Notes: generated from the sequence alone by a model not told the origin. Shown: positions 6,839-15,866, counted from the stretch's first letter. The stretch is DNA of 21,156 bases from Prevotella sp. CAG:891 (GCA_000437675.1 FR901780.1:6873-28028); one strand, 5' to 3'. Program-made: numbers and translations.

Positions 6839-8068
6839 CTATCTTAGCCATTGTTTTATTCGCCTCATCGCTTCCTCACAGTCTTTGTGATTACCAAAAG
6901 CTGTGAGTCGCACATAGCCCTCACCCTGAGGACCAAACCCAACGCCGGGTGTAACCACCACATTCACCTCATGAAGCATTTGATCGAAAAACTCCCACGA
7001 GGATGTTCCGTCTGGCGTTTTCAGCCACAAATACGGAGCATTTTTCCCGCCATAGACATGAGTTCCGAGTTCTTCTAAGCCTTCTCGCATCAGTTTGGCA
7101 TTATGCATGTAATAGTTCACGGTCTGTTTAATTTGTTCTTTTCCTTCTGCTGTATATACAGCTTCAGCTCCTCGTTGCGTAATGTAGCTTGTACCGTTGA
7201 ATTTCGTACACTGCCGGCGGTTCCAAAGCGAGTTCAGCAAAATCTGTTCACCGTTCGGTGCAGCAGCCGTCAAACATTCCGGCACAATGGTATAGCCACA
7301 TCTCACTCCCGTAAATCCGGCCGTTTTCGAAAAACTACGAAATTCAATGGCACACTCTCGTGCTCCGGCTATTTCGTAAATAGTGTGTGGCACATGCTCG
7401 TCCTGAATATAGGCTTCGTACGCGGCATCATACAGAATAATCGAACCATTGTTCAAGGCATAATTCACCCATTTTTCCAGTTCATCCCTCGTCAGAACAA
7501 CCCCCGTTGGGTTATTCGGATAACACAGGTAAATCAAATCCACCGGTTCTTGCGGAATTTGGGGAATGAACCCGTTTTCAGCCTCACACGGCATGTAAGT
7601 CAGATTGCTCCAGCCGTTGAAAGTAGGGTTACCAGCTCGTCCGCTCATGACGTTGCTGTCAACGTAAACCGGATAAACGGGGTCGGTCACAGCAACGCTG
7701 CTTTCGACGCTGAAAATGTCGCCAATGTTTCCGCAGTCGCTTTTGGCACCATCGTTGATAAACACCTCTGAGGCCGAAAGTTCAATGCCTCGCGGCAAGT
7801 AATCGTTGGCAATGATGGCACGAATCAGAAACTCGTAGCCATGTTCAGGGCCGTATCCTCTGAATGTATCGGCCCTTCCCATTTCCTCAACAGCTTTTAC
7901 CATAGCCTGCACCGAAGCTTTGGGCAAAGGTTGTGTTACATCGCCTATGCCCAGGCTGATTACCTGCTTGTCTGGATTATTTCTTTTAAACGTGTTCACT
8001 CTCCGGGCTATTTCTGAAAAAAGGTAATTATCAGAGAGTTTCAAAAAGTTTTCGTTTATTGTAATCAT
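6839..8068 (-). CDS. dapL: LL-diaminopimelate aminotransferase DapL
   Basis: The 409-residue fold-type I PLP enzyme converts tetrahydrodipicolinate to LL-diaminopimelate with glutamate in one step, bypassing the DapC/D/E acyl route. Visible motifs are GYGPEHGY (71-78), whose glutamate corresponds to the substrate-contacting loop in plant Dap[10 protein letters not shown] (103-111), DPVYPVY (129-135), YPNNPTG (183-189), YDAAYEAY with the PLP-nitrogen Asp (213-220), [10 protein letters not shown] with the Schiff-base lysine K248 (codon 7325-7327), and [11 protein letters not shown] (382-392). All expected active-site residues are present. The ATG overlaps the dapF stop by 4 nt (ATGA), which indicates translational coupling. 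A terminator follows. It is a full-length, intact member of the family. Confidence 0.96.
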   Translation of the reverse strand: MITINENFLKLSDNYLFSEIARRVNTFKRNNPDKQVISLGIGDVTQPLPKASVQAMVKAVEEMGRADTFRGYGPEHGYEFLIRAIIANDYLPRGIELSASEVFINDGAKSDCGNIGDIFSVESSVAVTDPVYPVYVDSNVMSGRAGNPTFNGWSNLTYMPCEAENGFIPQIPQEPVDLIYLCYPNNPTGVVLTRDELEKWVNYALNNGSIILYDAAYEAYIQDEHVPHTIYEIAGARECAIEFRSFSKTAGFTGVRCGYTIVPECLTAAAPNGEQILLNSLWNRRQCTKFNGTSYITQRGAEAVYTAEGKEQIKQTVNYYMHNAKLMREGLEELGTHVYGGKNAPYLWLKTPDGTSSWEFFDQMLHEVNVVVTPGVGFGPQGEGYVRLTAFGNHKDCEEAMRRIKQWLR

Positions 8069-8916
8069 CGTTCATCCATTTCAATTATTCCCTCAAATAC
8101 ATTTTCGGCCGGACCTTGCATGTAAACTTGTCCATTATGGTTGTCCCAGCATACTTGAACAGTGCCACCGTCCATATGCACATTTACTTCATTTTGGGTT
8201 CGGTTACCGGCAATAGCGGCAACCACTGTGGCGCAAGCCCCGGTTCCGCAGGCTTGCGTAATTCCCGATCCACGTTCCCACACCCTCATGCGAATACTTC
8301 CATCGGATTTCAGTTCAGCAAATTCCACATTCGTTTTTTGTGGAAAAAGCGGATGATTTTCCAATATCGAACCAATGTCGGCCAAAGGCACCGATTCAAC
8401 ATTGTCCACAAAAATCACGAGGTGCGGATTGCCCATACAAACAAATGTGCCGTAATAGTTTGTTCCGTTCACCACGAACTTTCTGTTCCAAAGGTTTCCG
8501 TCGGTTGTAGCCACTTGCTGAACATTACACAACGAGGGGCGTCCCATGTTCACCGTTACGTTTTCCACCCGGTTTACCTTCACATGCAGCATGAGTTGCT
8601 TGATACCCGACAGCGTTTCAAGCTGAATATTGTGTTTGCAAGTCAGTTTTTTTTCAAACACATACTTACCTATGCACCGGCAGGCATTGCCGCACATCAT
8701 GGCTTCCGAGCCATCGGCATTGAATATGCGCATCGAAAAATCGGCAACATTACTTTCGCCTATCAGCACCAATCCGTCTGCACCTATACCTTTGTGCCGG
8801 TCGCTCCATTTGATAGCGAGCTCCGAAGGATTGCTTATAGGGTACATAGCCGAGTTGACATAGATGTAATCATTGCCCAGTCCGTGCATCTTTGTAAATT
8901 GAATAATTCTTGACAT
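8065..8916 (-). CDS. dapF: Diaminopimelate epimerase DapF
   Basis: The 283-residue cytoplasmic enzyme epimerises LL-diaminopimelate to meso-diaminopimelate for peptidoglycan and lysine. The two catalytic cysteines are C75 in MMCGNACR and C223 in QACGTGACA. The N-terminal '[15 protein letters not shown]' and '[12 protein letters not shown]' are hallmarks. The ATG at 8914-8916 is chosen because '[17 protein letters not shown]' is the usual start; in-frame upstream codons overlap the end of the preceding gene and show no family similarity. The gene starts 17 nt after the dapL-like gene and overlaps dapL by 4 nt, so all three are probably one transcript. It acts directly after DapL in the pathway. 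Confidence 0.97.
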   Translation of the reverse strand: MSRIIQFTKMHGLGNDYIYVNSAMYPISNPSELAIKWSDRHKGIGADGLVLIGESNVADFSMRIFNADGSEAMMCGNACRCIGKYVFEKKLTCKHNIQLETLSGIKQLMLHVKVNRVENVTVNMGRPSLCNVQQVATTDGNLWNRKFVVNGTNYYGTFVCMGNPHLVIFVDNVESVPLADIGSILENHPLFPQKTNVEFAELKSDGSIRMRVWERGSGITQACGTGACATVVAAIAGNRTQNEVNVHMDGGTVQVCWDNHNGQVYMQGPAENVFEGIIEMDER

Positions 8917-8933
8917 CTGTCTGCTTACCTTAC

Positions 8934-10163
8934 TTACTTTAACCAATCTTTGAGTCGGCATACCGCATTTTCGCAATCATGCCGTCCGGCAAATGCGCTC
9001 AGTCTGACGTAGCCTTCTCCTCCGGGTCCGAACACGATACCCGGTGTGCAAATAACCTTAGCGCAGTAAAGCATTGATTCAAAAAATTCCCACGACGACG
9101 ATTCTTTCGGAATTTTAATCCACAAATACGGAATATGTTCGCCGCCATATATTTTTAAATTCAACTGCCCCAAAATCCGTCGCATTCGGCGCACATTATC
9201 CATGTAGTATTCAATGGTTTGGTGCATTTGCTTTTGTCCGGTCTCTGAATAGGTTGCCGTAGCTGCACATTGTGTAACGTACGAAGCCCCATTGCATCTG
9301 ATTCTTTGCCGACGATTCCACAATGCGTTCATTTGAATTTCAGTTCCCTCCAAACTTTGTATAACCAGTTCTTTAGGTATAACCGTGTAGCCACATTTCA
9401 GTTCAGAGAACCCTGCTCCCCGTGGCAGTTTCCGAATTTCGATGGCCACTTTTTTGGCTCCCCGAATTTCGTAAATCGAATGCGGAATGTCGGGCGCATG
9501 GATATAAGCTTCGTACGAGGCATCGAAAAGAATCAGCGTATTGTTCTTAATAGCATAGTCCACCCATTTTTTGAGTTGTCCTTTACTATATGCAGCTCCA
9601 GTCGGATTATTGGGCGAGCATAAGTACACAATGTCTATGGGAAAGTTCGGCGGCATAGGGGTGAAGCCATTGCTCTCATTGCAGTTCAAATAGGAAACAT
9701 TGCTCCAACGTCCTTGATTGAATATGCCGGCGCGCCCCGATATCACATTGCTTTCAATGTATATAGGGTAAATGGGGTCGATTACCCCGATAGTATTGTC
9801 GCTGCGTAACAGGTCGCCGATATTGCCTATTTCGTTTTTAACCCCATCATTGATGAACACCTCGTTGGGAATCAAGTGAATGCCTCGTGTGTTAAAATCA
9901 TTTTTAATTATTTCTTCTCTTAAAAGGTCGTAGCATTGTCCCGGGCTGTTCCCATGAATCTTCGTTAATGTCGTCATTGCATCAACTGCTTTATGCATAG
10001 CTTCTGCAACAAACTGAGGTATGGGGCGAGCAACATCGTTTAGTCCTAAATCAATCAGTTCGGCATGTGGGTGCAATACCTTGAAAGTATTGATTTTTTT
10101 GGCTACACCCGAGAATAAGTCATCACTTGGTAACTCTAAAAAATACTCATTCAAAAGTGCCAT
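8934..10163 (-). CDS. DapL-like paralog lacking the PLP lysine (probable pseudoenzyme)
   Basis: The 409-residue product aligns without gaps to DapL two genes downstream; my hand count is about 48% identity. Structural motifs are kept: FINDG (103-107), DPIYPIY (129-135), SPNNPTG (183-189), FDASYEAY (213-220), NRRQ (283-286) and [10 protein letters not shown] (382-391). The Schiff-base lysine is not: SFSK (245-248) of DapL is KLPR here, with codon 248 (9420-9422) CGG, arginine. The GYGPEHGY loop is GNSPGQCY, losing the substrate-contacting glutamate, and DGAKSD is DGVKNE. Transamination by the normal mechanism should therefore be impossible. The frame is fully open, so this is not recent decay. 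It may be a regulatory or heteromeric partner of DapL. The ATG at 10161-10163 aligns exactly with the DapL start. It is first in the unit with dapF and dapL. Confidence 0.9.
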   Translation of the reverse strand: MALLNEYFLELPSDDLFSGVAKKINTFKVLHPHAELIDLGLNDVARPIPQFVAEAMHKAVDAMTTLTKIHGNSPGQCYDLLREEIIKNDFNTRGIHLIPNEVFINDGVKNEIGNIGDLLRSDNTIGVIDPIYPIYIESNVISGRAGIFNQGRWSNVSYLNCNESNGFTPMPPNFPIDIVYLCSPNNPTGAAYSKGQLKKWVDYAIKNNTLILFDASYEAYIHAPDIPHSIYEIRGAKKVAIEIRKLPRGAGFSELKCGYTVIPKELVIQSLEGTEIQMNALWNRRQRIRCNGASYVTQCAATATYSETGQKQMHQTIEYYMDNVRRMRRILGQLNLKIYGGEHIPYLWIKIPKESSSWEFFESMLYCAKVICTPGIVFGPGGEGYVRLSAFAGRHDCENAVCRLKDWLK

Positions 10164-10230
10164 ACGCAGATGTATTACATAATTAGCATCATGCTGCCAG
10201 GATTTGTGATTTTCTGACAAACAGAAAGAA

Positions 10231-10278
10231 ATAGAATAGGGCATCGACACTTAACGCACAAAGTGATGCCTATTCTAT
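10231..10278 (-). promoter_or_regulatory. Leader hairpin upstream of the dap unit
   Basis: ATAGAATAGG (10231-10240) pairs with CCTATTCTAT (10269-10278). The stem continues inward with GCAT/ATGC and CACTT/AAGTG around small bulges, leaving an 8-nt loop. It lies between the candidate -7 box at 10303-10310 and the ATG at 10163, so it would be in the 5' leader of the three-gene mRNA. The following minus-strand sequence TTTCTTTCTGTTTG is only a poor U-tract, so attenuation is possible but not clear. Confidence 0.5.
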
Positions 10279-10302
10279 TATACACCTGACATAAAATCAA
10301 TG

Positions 10303-10310
10303 CAAATTTA
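10303..10310 (-). promoter_or_regulatory. Candidate -7 box for the dapL-like/dapF/dapL unit
   Basis: The minus strand reads TAAATTTG, a full match to TAnnTTTG. Transcription from here would give a leader of about 130 nt. No TTTG -33 element is evident at the normal spacing. Confidence 0.45.
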
Positions 10311-10507
10311 GCAAGAAGCGTAAAAGTGATGCCATCCATCTGGCAATATTTCGTAAATAAATTGGAAAATAATGAATTATGAAATATTTATGGGCATTTC
10401 ACTTTAATATTCAAATAGAATTAACATCAATACTTTAATTATCAAACAGCAAGAAGATGTTTGTGTAAAAACAAAGTGAGTGATTTTATGGTTCTTTTTG
10501 CAAGCGG

Positions 10508-10515
10508 TATTTTTG
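10508..10515 (+). promoter_or_regulatory. Candidate -7 box for the PurF-like gene
   Basis: TATTTTTG matches TAnnTTTG, 21 bp before the ATG at 10537. The nearest TTTG (10497-10500) is too close to act as a -33 element. The region shared with the dap unit (10164-10536) is a divergent promoter region. Confidence 0.45.
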
Positions 10516-10536
10516 CAGTAAAAAAAAACAATTGTT

Positions 10537-12411
10537 ATGGAACCATTAAAGCACGAATGTGGCGTGGCTATGATACGTTTGCTCAAGCCACTTGAATACT
10601 ATCAACAAAAGTATGGCACCTGGATGTGGGGGCTCAACAAGCTCTATCTGCTGATGGAAAAACAGCACAACCGCGGACAAGAAGGAGCCGGAATGGCTTG
10701 CGTAAAACTCCATGCCTCATCGGGCGAGGAATACATGTTTCGCGAAAGGGCCACTGGCACAAACGCTATTTCCGAAATATTCGCTTCGGCTTATAATCAT
10801 TACCTCCCATTAAGTCCCGAACAACTGAATGATGCCGGGATGGCTGAGAAAACGCTGCCTTTTGCCGGAGAATTATATATGGGGCATCTGCGCTACTCCA
10901 CCACCGGAAAAAGCGGACTCGACTACATTCATCCTTTTTTAAGGCGCAATAATTACAGAGCCAAGAATCTGGCCGTTTGCGGAAACTTTAATCTCACTAA
11001 TGTCGACGAAATTTTTGCCAAACTGACTGCCGAAGGACAACACCCGCGAAAATATGCCGATACCTACATCATACTCGAACAAATGGGGCACCGGCTCGAC
11101 CGCGAAGTCGAAAGGGTATACGAGGCATGTCGGAGCGAAGGCTGGAAAGGTGTGGACCTGACGGAAAAAATTGAAGAACGCATCGACATGTTCAACGTGT
11201 TACAAACCTCGAGTGCACAATGGGACGGGGGATACGTTATTTGCGGCATCACCGGCAGTGGCGAATCGTTTGCCTTGCGCGACCCCTGGGGCATACGTTC
11301 GGCTTTTTACTACATCGACGATGAAGTCATGGTGCTGGCTTCCGAGCGGCCGGTTATTCAAACCGCACTGAACGTTACGACCGAGGCCATACACGAACTG
11401 CAGGCAGGACAAGCCATTATGCTTGATCAGTCGGGGAAAATGCGATTAGCTCAAGTCAATAAGCCACAGAAACTGACCCCTTGTTCGTTCGAACGTATTT
11501 ACTTTTCACGCGGAAGCGACCGGGACATTTACATCGAGCGCAAACGCTTGGGACAATCCTTGGTGCCGAAAATATTGCAAGCCGTCGACTACGACATGGA
11601 ACGAACCGTGTTTTCCTTCATTCCCAATACAGCCGAAGTGGCATTTTACGGCATGCTCGAAGGATTGGATAACTACTTGAACCAAACTAAAATACAGCAA
11701 ATTGAAGCTCTCGGAAAAAATCCTGGATGCAGCGAATTGGAACGCATCCTGTCGATGCGCGTAAGGAGCGAAAAAGTGACCATAAAGGACATCAAACTGC
11801 GCACCTTCATTGCTGAAGGAAACACACGCAACGAACTGGCTGCACACGTCTACGATATTACCTATGGAAGTTTAAAACCCTATACCGACAATCTGGTTAT
11901 TATCGACGACAGCATTGTGCGTGGCACTACGCTGCGCCAAAGCATCATCGGCATTCTCGACCGCCTGCATCCAAAAAAAATAGTGATTGTTTCCTCATCG
12001 CCCCAAGTCCGCTACCCCGATTACTACGGTATCGACATGTCGAGCATGGAGCAGTTCATTGCCTTTCGTGCTGCCATAGAACTGCTCAAGGAACAAGGCC
12101 GCGCCGATTTGATAACGCAAGTTTATCAACGTTGCAAGGCACAGGAGCATTTGCCCAAGGAGCAGATGCAGAATTACGTGAAAGCCATTTACGAACGATT
12201 TACCGACGAACAGATTTCAGCAAAAATAGCTCGCTTGCTAACACCGGATTCAGTGAAAACCGAGGTATGCATCATCTATCAAACCTTAGACGGATTGCAC
12301 CGGGCTTGTCCGAATCATACGGGCGATTGGTATTTTAGTGGTGACTACCCCACAGCAGGCGGATTGAAACTTTTGAACAAGGCGTTCATTGACTATTACG
12401 AGTCGGAGTGA
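10537..12411 (+). CDS. Long PurF-family amidophosphoribosyltransferase
   Basis: The 624-residue product has an N-terminal class II glutamine amidotransferase domain. After a short propeptide MEPLKHE comes the expected nucleophile C8 in CGVAM. HNRGQEGAGMA (44-54) and GHLRYSTTG (116-124) follow. The phosphoribosyltransferase domain carries the PRPP motif VIIDDSIVRGTTL (454-466). This chemistry makes 5-phosphoribosylamine from glutamine and PRPP, the first step of purine synthesis. It is about 150 residues longer than classical PurF (about 470), with extra sequence in the GATase half and a C-terminal extension (about 515-624) containing 'CIIYQTLDGLHRACPNHTGDWYFSGDYPTAGG'. I recall a long form beside a standard PurF in Bacteroides, so it may be a paralog with a distinct role. 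It is divergent from the dap unit and is followed by two hairpins. Confidence 0.82.
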   Translation: MEPLKHECGVAMIRLLKPLEYYQQKYGTWMWGLNKLYLLMEKQHNRGQEGAGMACVKLHASSGEEYMFRERATGTNAISEIFASAYNHYLPLSPEQLNDAGMAEKTLPFAGELYMGHLRYSTTGKSGLDYIHPFLRRNNYRAKNLAVCGNFNLTNVDEIFAKLTAEGQHPRKYADTYIILEQMGHRLDREVERVYEACRSEGWKGVDLTEKIEERIDMFNVLQTSSAQWDGGYVICGITGSGESFALRDPWGIRSAFYYIDDEVMVLASERPVIQTALNVTTEAIHELQAGQAIMLDQSGKMRLAQVNKPQKLTPCSFERIYFSRGSDRDIYIERKRLGQSLVPKILQAVDYDMERTVFSFIPNTAEVAFYGMLEGLDNYLNQTKIQQIEALGKNPGCSELERILSMRVRSEKVTIKDIKLRTFIAEGNTRNELAAHVYDITYGSLKPYTDNLVIIDDSIVRGTTLRQSIIGILDRLHPKKIVIVSSSPQVRYPDYYGIDMSSMEQFIAFRAAIELLKEQGRADLITQVYQRCKAQEHLPKEQMQNYVKAIYERFTDEQISAKIARLLTPDSVKTEVCIIYQTLDGLHRACPNHTGDWYFSGDYPTAGGLKLLNKAFIDYYESE

Positions 12412-12522
12412 ACTACCGCTATACTAAAGATAAATGTGTCACCTGCAATTTGTGCCAAGTAGCAATTATGGTGCACAGACGTCATGTTCAAATCCTCCAT
12501 GCACAGGGCGGCGCACCTGACT

Positions 12523-12544
12523 GTTGTGCGTAAGCGCGCACAAC
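12523..12544 (+). terminator. Hairpin after the PurF-like gene, weak terminator candidate
   Basis: GTTGTGCG (12523-12530) pairs perfectly with CGCACAAC (12537-12544) across TAAGCG. The following CTGATTTTAT is a poor T-tract. Confidence 0.35.
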
Positions 12545-12567
12545 CTGATTTTATATGCCAAAAAAGG

Positions 12568-12611
12568 AAGAGGCTGTGTCGTAATGATGATTTACGACAC
12601 AGCCTCTTTTT
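12568..12611. terminator. Strong bidirectional terminator between convergent genes
   Basis: GAGGCTGTGTCGTAA (12570-12584) pairs perfectly with TTACGACACAGCCTC (12592-12606) across a 7-nt loop. Two further A-T pairs extend it. TTTTT (12607-12611) follows on the plus strand, and on the minus strand the stem is followed by TTCCTTTTTT. It serves the PurF-like gene and the T9SS cargo gene. The core GAGGCTGT also occurs in the hairpin at 6044. Confidence 0.92.
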
Positions 12612-12668
12612 GCGTTATGAAGTACGACGACACTTCGTCATTCAGGTTCTCTAAGCAGTAAACTCTGT

Positions 12669-15131
12669 TTACTTTGCCATTTTGACAGAGCTCGTGCCTT
12701 TTTCGGTTGAAACGGTAACGATGTAGGTACCCGAAGGCAGATTGTCCAACGCCTTGTCAAGGGCTGCGCCTGTCAGAGTACGTACGTGGCGACCACTGAG
12801 GTCGGTCACGGTGAGGTGGGCATCGGCATCAATCACGAGCGACTCAACACCTTGGGTTACTGAGGCAAAAAGGAAAATGTACTTGTCGGCTGCACCGCGC
12901 GAACTGAGTTTCACGTAGGCTTCGTAATTACCCATTTTTCCGCTGAAACGCACATTGAACACACCGCCAGTGGGTTCCAAAAGCTGGGCTGAGAGTTCAA
13001 ACTTATCTTTGTTGGCTCCTCCTAATGCCAGTTTGATGGGTTCGTTCAAGTTGCTGCCTTCCACTTCGATGGGGGCCGACTGCACAACAGCGTTCTCCTT
13101 GTTGCCGGGCATATCCACCGTCAGCTGCGAGGTTGAAATCAAGGGCACATCGGTGCGACCGTAAGTCACATCGTCCACGTAGTAAACGGCTGAATGGCTG
13201 CTACCGCGCATGCTCTTGAAGCGGAAGCCCATAAAGAACACATCCTCGATGTTTTGGTTCGCCAAGTCGACGTGGAACTCTTGCCACTCATCGTTCAAAT
13301 CCTTCATGGTGGGCATCAGCACTTCGTTCAGCGGTTCCACCATCATTTGGTCGCCATCGAGGTAAATGTAGCAAAGCTCCAGTTTGTCGGTCATATTGTC
13401 CGTCAGGTTGTTGCCCATGACGCGGAACGTAAAGAGTTTCGAAGCCGACTCTTTATAATTCAATGGCGGAGTGACCAAAAGCATTTCGCAAGGCAATTCT
13501 TCGGTCGCTTTGCTGTCGTAAGCCGTTACCTTTGCCACTTTCTCGCCTCGGTTCTCAGTTTCGTAGTCGGGGAAGGTGTAGCCCCACCATGCCCGGGTAC
13601 CGGTTTGAGCCAAGTTCTTCCAACCTTCCATTTTCAGCGGTTTATTGTGTTCGCCCACATCGAACGTTTCGTTCAGCAGCAGTTGCGGATTGTCGGTCGA
13701 AAGGGGCAAAGCATCGCCTTCAACTTCGGGAGCCACGGGTTCGTCGATAGCCGTACCGGTCAGATGTATTTCAATGGGTTCAACAAACTCGTTCTGAATG
13801 GTAATGGTAGCTGCATACTCGCCGACGGCTTTGGGTCGGAAAGTTACCGTAAGGTTTTGTTCACCCTGCGTCATGAGCATGGTGGTGTTGGTGGTAAATC
13901 CCTGTCCCGGTGTGATAGACACTTTCACATAGTCGGGCATACCCACGGGCGTCACCTTAACGGTTTGCTGCACGCTTTCGCCCACCTTTACGGCAAAGGG
14001 TTCGAGCGTTTGAGGATTTACTTGTACAGCAGGCGGATTCTTCGGGTCAATGGCCATGCCGCTGATGCTGATTTTTGCGTAAGGATCCTCGCCCACCATA
14101 AAGAAGAGGTTGCCCTTGTGTTTACCGATGGCTTTGGCTTCGTAGTAAATGGTAATGTCCTTTTCATACGTTCCCTTGGGCAGTGTGGTTACGTTGGTGG
14201 TGAAAATGCCTTCGACTGCTCCCGAGGGCACAATGCTCACCTCTTGGGGCATGGCCACGGCTTTCACATGAACGGTACCGATTTCTACCTTTTCGCCCAC
14301 TCTTCCGCGTGCTTCAGGGAAGGAGGCAATGTCCACTTCAATTGAAGGTTCGGCCACTGCAGAAATCTGCAAATCGCCTGCGCCGCGCGGTGCCAGAATC
14401 GGTCCGCTCGTCACAGCCTTCGACGTCATCAGTCCGACGAGTGTCAGAGGCGTGGTGGGAATGTCCGTACCGATTAAGTCAGTTCCTTTCAGCACACGCA
14501 TTTTACCCGTTTGTCCTTCGGCATCGGTAAAGGTGGGCTGTGGCATACCTTCAGTAAACTGCGTGGTACCTTCGGGCACACTGAGGGTTACGTCGGGCAC
14601 GCTTACCAGCCTGCTGTAATAGGTGGCTGGCGAAGCCTTAATTTGCGCAATGGTGGCCTCAACGGGCTGCACCACATTGCCTTGGCTCACCACTTGTGCA
14701 TCAGGGGCAAAGGGGTAAATGGTGTTGGCACCAAAGGCTGCGGTCACACCCACCGTGAAGCGTGTGAGGCGGTCGCCGACAGCATAGGTAGTTTCGCCCA
14801 ACACTCCCCACTCGTCTTTAAACTGCACGCCGCCTTCGGCATCTACCAAATAGTAAACGGCGGGTTGCACGCTGCGGTCAACGTATGCCACCACGGCTTC
14901 GCCCGTGTACAGGTAGGTTTCGTAAAGATCGGGATTTTTACTTTGAAAGTCTTTCAGCGAGACCACTTCCACCACTTGGTTTTCGGGGTTTTCGTCAGTC
15001 ACTGCCTCAACTGTGGCTTTGCGGCTTTCAAGGGTCAACGCATGAGCAATCGGTGTATGGCCTGCCAAACAGCAAGCTGCGGTTAACGCAATACCGATTT
15101 TCGAGAAAAAGTAGTTCTTATTTTTCATAAG
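12669..15131 (-). CDS. Secreted multidomain protein with T9SS sorting tail
   Basis: The product has about 820 residues. A signal peptide (hydrophobic about 11-25, cleavage near AHA-LTL) is followed by an OB-like beta domain (about 75-160; 'YTGEAVVAYVDRSVQPAVYYLVDAEG'). A linker region follows, then two similar Ig/ASH-like repeats (about 264-362 and 368-463), each ending in 'ISGMAID' or 'LTGTAID'. A jelly-roll 'choice-of-anchor'-like domain (about 485-660; 'LLLNETFDV' to 'YYVDDVTYG') and a third Ig-like module (about 667-760) come next. The final 60 residues ('LTVTDLSGRHVRTL', then 'LPSGTYIVTVSTEKG', ending VKMAK) are a type A T9SS sorting domain. It should be exported through type IX secretion. 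No catalytic domain is recognised, so a surface adhesin or binding role is inferred. I prefer the second in-frame ATG (15129-15131); one at 15132-15134 adds a residue or two. Confidence 0.82.
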   Translation of the reverse strand, partial: LMKNKNYFFSKIGIALTAACCLAGHTPIAHALTLESRKATVEAVTDENPENQVVEVVSLKDFQSKNPDLYETYLYTGEAVVAYVDRSVQPAVYYLVDAEGGVQFKDEWGVLGETTYAVGDRLTRFTVGVTAAFGANTIYPFAPDAQVVSQGNVVQPVEATIAQIKASPATYYSRLVSVPDVTLSVPEGTTQFTEGMPQPTFTDAEGQTGKMRVLKGTDLIGTDIPTTPLTLVGLMTSKAVTSGPILAPRGAGDLQISAVAEPSIEVDIASFPEARGRVGEKVEIGTVHVKAVAMPQEVSIVPSGAVEGIFTTNVTTLPKGTYEKDITIYYEAKAIGKHKGNLFFMVGEDPYAKISISGMAIDPKNPPAVQVNPQTLEPFAVKVGESVQQTVKVTPVGMPDYVKVSITPGQGFTTNTTMLMTQGEQNLTVTFRPKAVGEYAATITIQNEFVEPIEIHLTGTAIDEPVAPEVEGDALPLSTDNPQLLLNETFDVGEHNKPLKMEGWKNLAQTGTRAWWGYTFPDYETENRGEKVAKVTAYDSKATEELPCEMLLVTPPLNYKESASKLFTFRVMGNNLTDNMTDKLELCYIYLDGDQMMVEPLNEVLMPTMKDLNDEWQEFHVDLANQNIEDVFFMGFRFKSMRGSSHSAVYYVDDVTYGRTDVPLISTSQLTVDMPGNKENAVVQSAPIEVEGSNLNEPIKLALGGANKDKFELSAQLLEPTGGVFNVRFSGKMGNYEAYVKLSSRGAADKYIFLFASVTQGVESLVIDADAHLTVTDLSGRHVRTLTGAALDKALDNLPSGTYIVTVSTEKGTSSVKMAK

Positions 15132-15191
15132 CACGTGCTTTTAGTATGTATAAATGTATGAGATGTATGTTCGCTTCGAACACTGTGGCGG

Positions 15192-15223
15192 CAAATTTAC
15201 GAGCATCTATTCATATTTGCAAC
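15192..15223 (-). promoter_or_regulatory. Promoter of the T9SS cargo gene
   Basis: The minus strand has TAAATTTG (15192-15199), a full match to the -7 box. GTTG (15220-15223) lies 20 bp upstream, three of four bases of the -33 TTTG element. The leader would be about 55 nt. Confidence 0.6.
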
Positions 15224-15494
15224 TTTTCCATCTATTTTTTGAGCATTATTTCATATTATGCAAACCAAGCCATACATTTAGTCAATACAAAGCATTGTAA
15301 AAGTACATTAGCTGCATGATTTGTTTTTCATCTAAAATTACGCTAGAATCTGCTGAATAGCTTAAAATGAGCTATTTATGAGTCTTTCACCTCAATAGAG
15401 GTAATGATTTGGCAACAGTCCCAATTTCTGCAATATGCATACATTTGCTGTCAAACAACTCTTCTCCGCTGCAAAGGTTCAATAACTACATGAA

Positions 15495-15550
15495 ATAACA
15501 ATCGTTATATTGGAATAATTTACATAAACAGCTTGATTTATAATGATTAT
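15495..15550. promoter_or_regulatory. Two small palindromes, candidate XRE operators
   Basis: ATAAC-AATC-GTTAT (15495-15508) and ATAATGATTAT (15540-15550) lie 43-98 bp before the XRE start. The -7-like box TATATTTA (15565-15572, seven of eight) follows. Autoregulation by the XRE protein is an inference. Confidence 0.3.
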
Positions 15551-15592
15551 CGCAAAATTTAATGTATATTTACAGCAAAATTCGATGGATTT

Positions 15593-15799
15593 ATGAAACT
15601 AAACAAGATAAAAGACGTCTTAGATAGCAAGGGTATTTCACAAACCTGGCTGGCAAAACAATTAGGCAAGAGCTTTAGCACGGTTAATTGCTATGCTCGG
15701 AATAAATATCAACCCGATTTAGAGACACTTCTTGAAATCTCAAAGATTTTAGAAGTTGACCTCAAGGATTTGATTACGAACGAGAACGAAAGAGTGTAA
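15593..15799 (+). CDS. Small XRE-family (Cro/CI-type) regulator of the restriction locus
   Basis: The 68-residue protein is almost entirely one five-helix HTH domain: 'IKDVLDSKGISQTWLAKQLGKSFSTVNCYARNKYQPDLETLLEISKILEVDLKDLI'. The recognition helix is about residues 28-38. It has no effector domain, like the controller (C) proteins and small XRE regulators that time restriction after methylation. It starts 274 bp before hsdR on the same strand and is the first gene of the locus. Control of hsdR is inferred from position. The ATG at 15593 is the only sensible start. Confidence 0.88.
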   Translation: MKLNKIKDVLDSKGISQTWLAKQLGKSFSTVNCYARNKYQPDLETLLEISKILEVDLKDLITNENERV

Positions 15800-15866
15800 T
15801 GAACTCGTAGTTTCCTGTCTTAGTAAATATGTTGTAGAACTTCTGATAATAAAATATTAGTTGAAT

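Larger units (their letters stand above)
15135..15592. other. AT-rich intergenic region between the T9SS cargo gene and the restriction locus
   Basis: This stretch separates two divergent genes. It holds the cargo-gene promoter, a short perfect inverted repeat AATAGCT/AGCTATT (15356-15376) and two small palindromes near the XRE gene. I see no further gene, tRNA or attachment-site duplication. The strong AT bias fits a boundary of transferred DNA, but no integrase is present. Confidence 0.5.

Noticed and set aside
8116..8913. A 265-codon open frame on the plus strand.
   Set aside because: It is antisense to dapF, which has both catalytic cysteines; the shadow translation has no recognisable domain.
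12470..12520. A tRNA-like T-loop (GTTCAAATCC) near 12487-12497.
   Set aside because: The flanking bases do not form a T-stem and no acceptor, D or anticodon arms are present.
13194..14345. A 383-codon open frame on the plus strand, plus another at 14511-15086.
   Set aside because: Both are antisense to the T9SS cargo gene and are rich in His, Gly and Phe, a typical shadow of a high-GC3 gene on the other strand.
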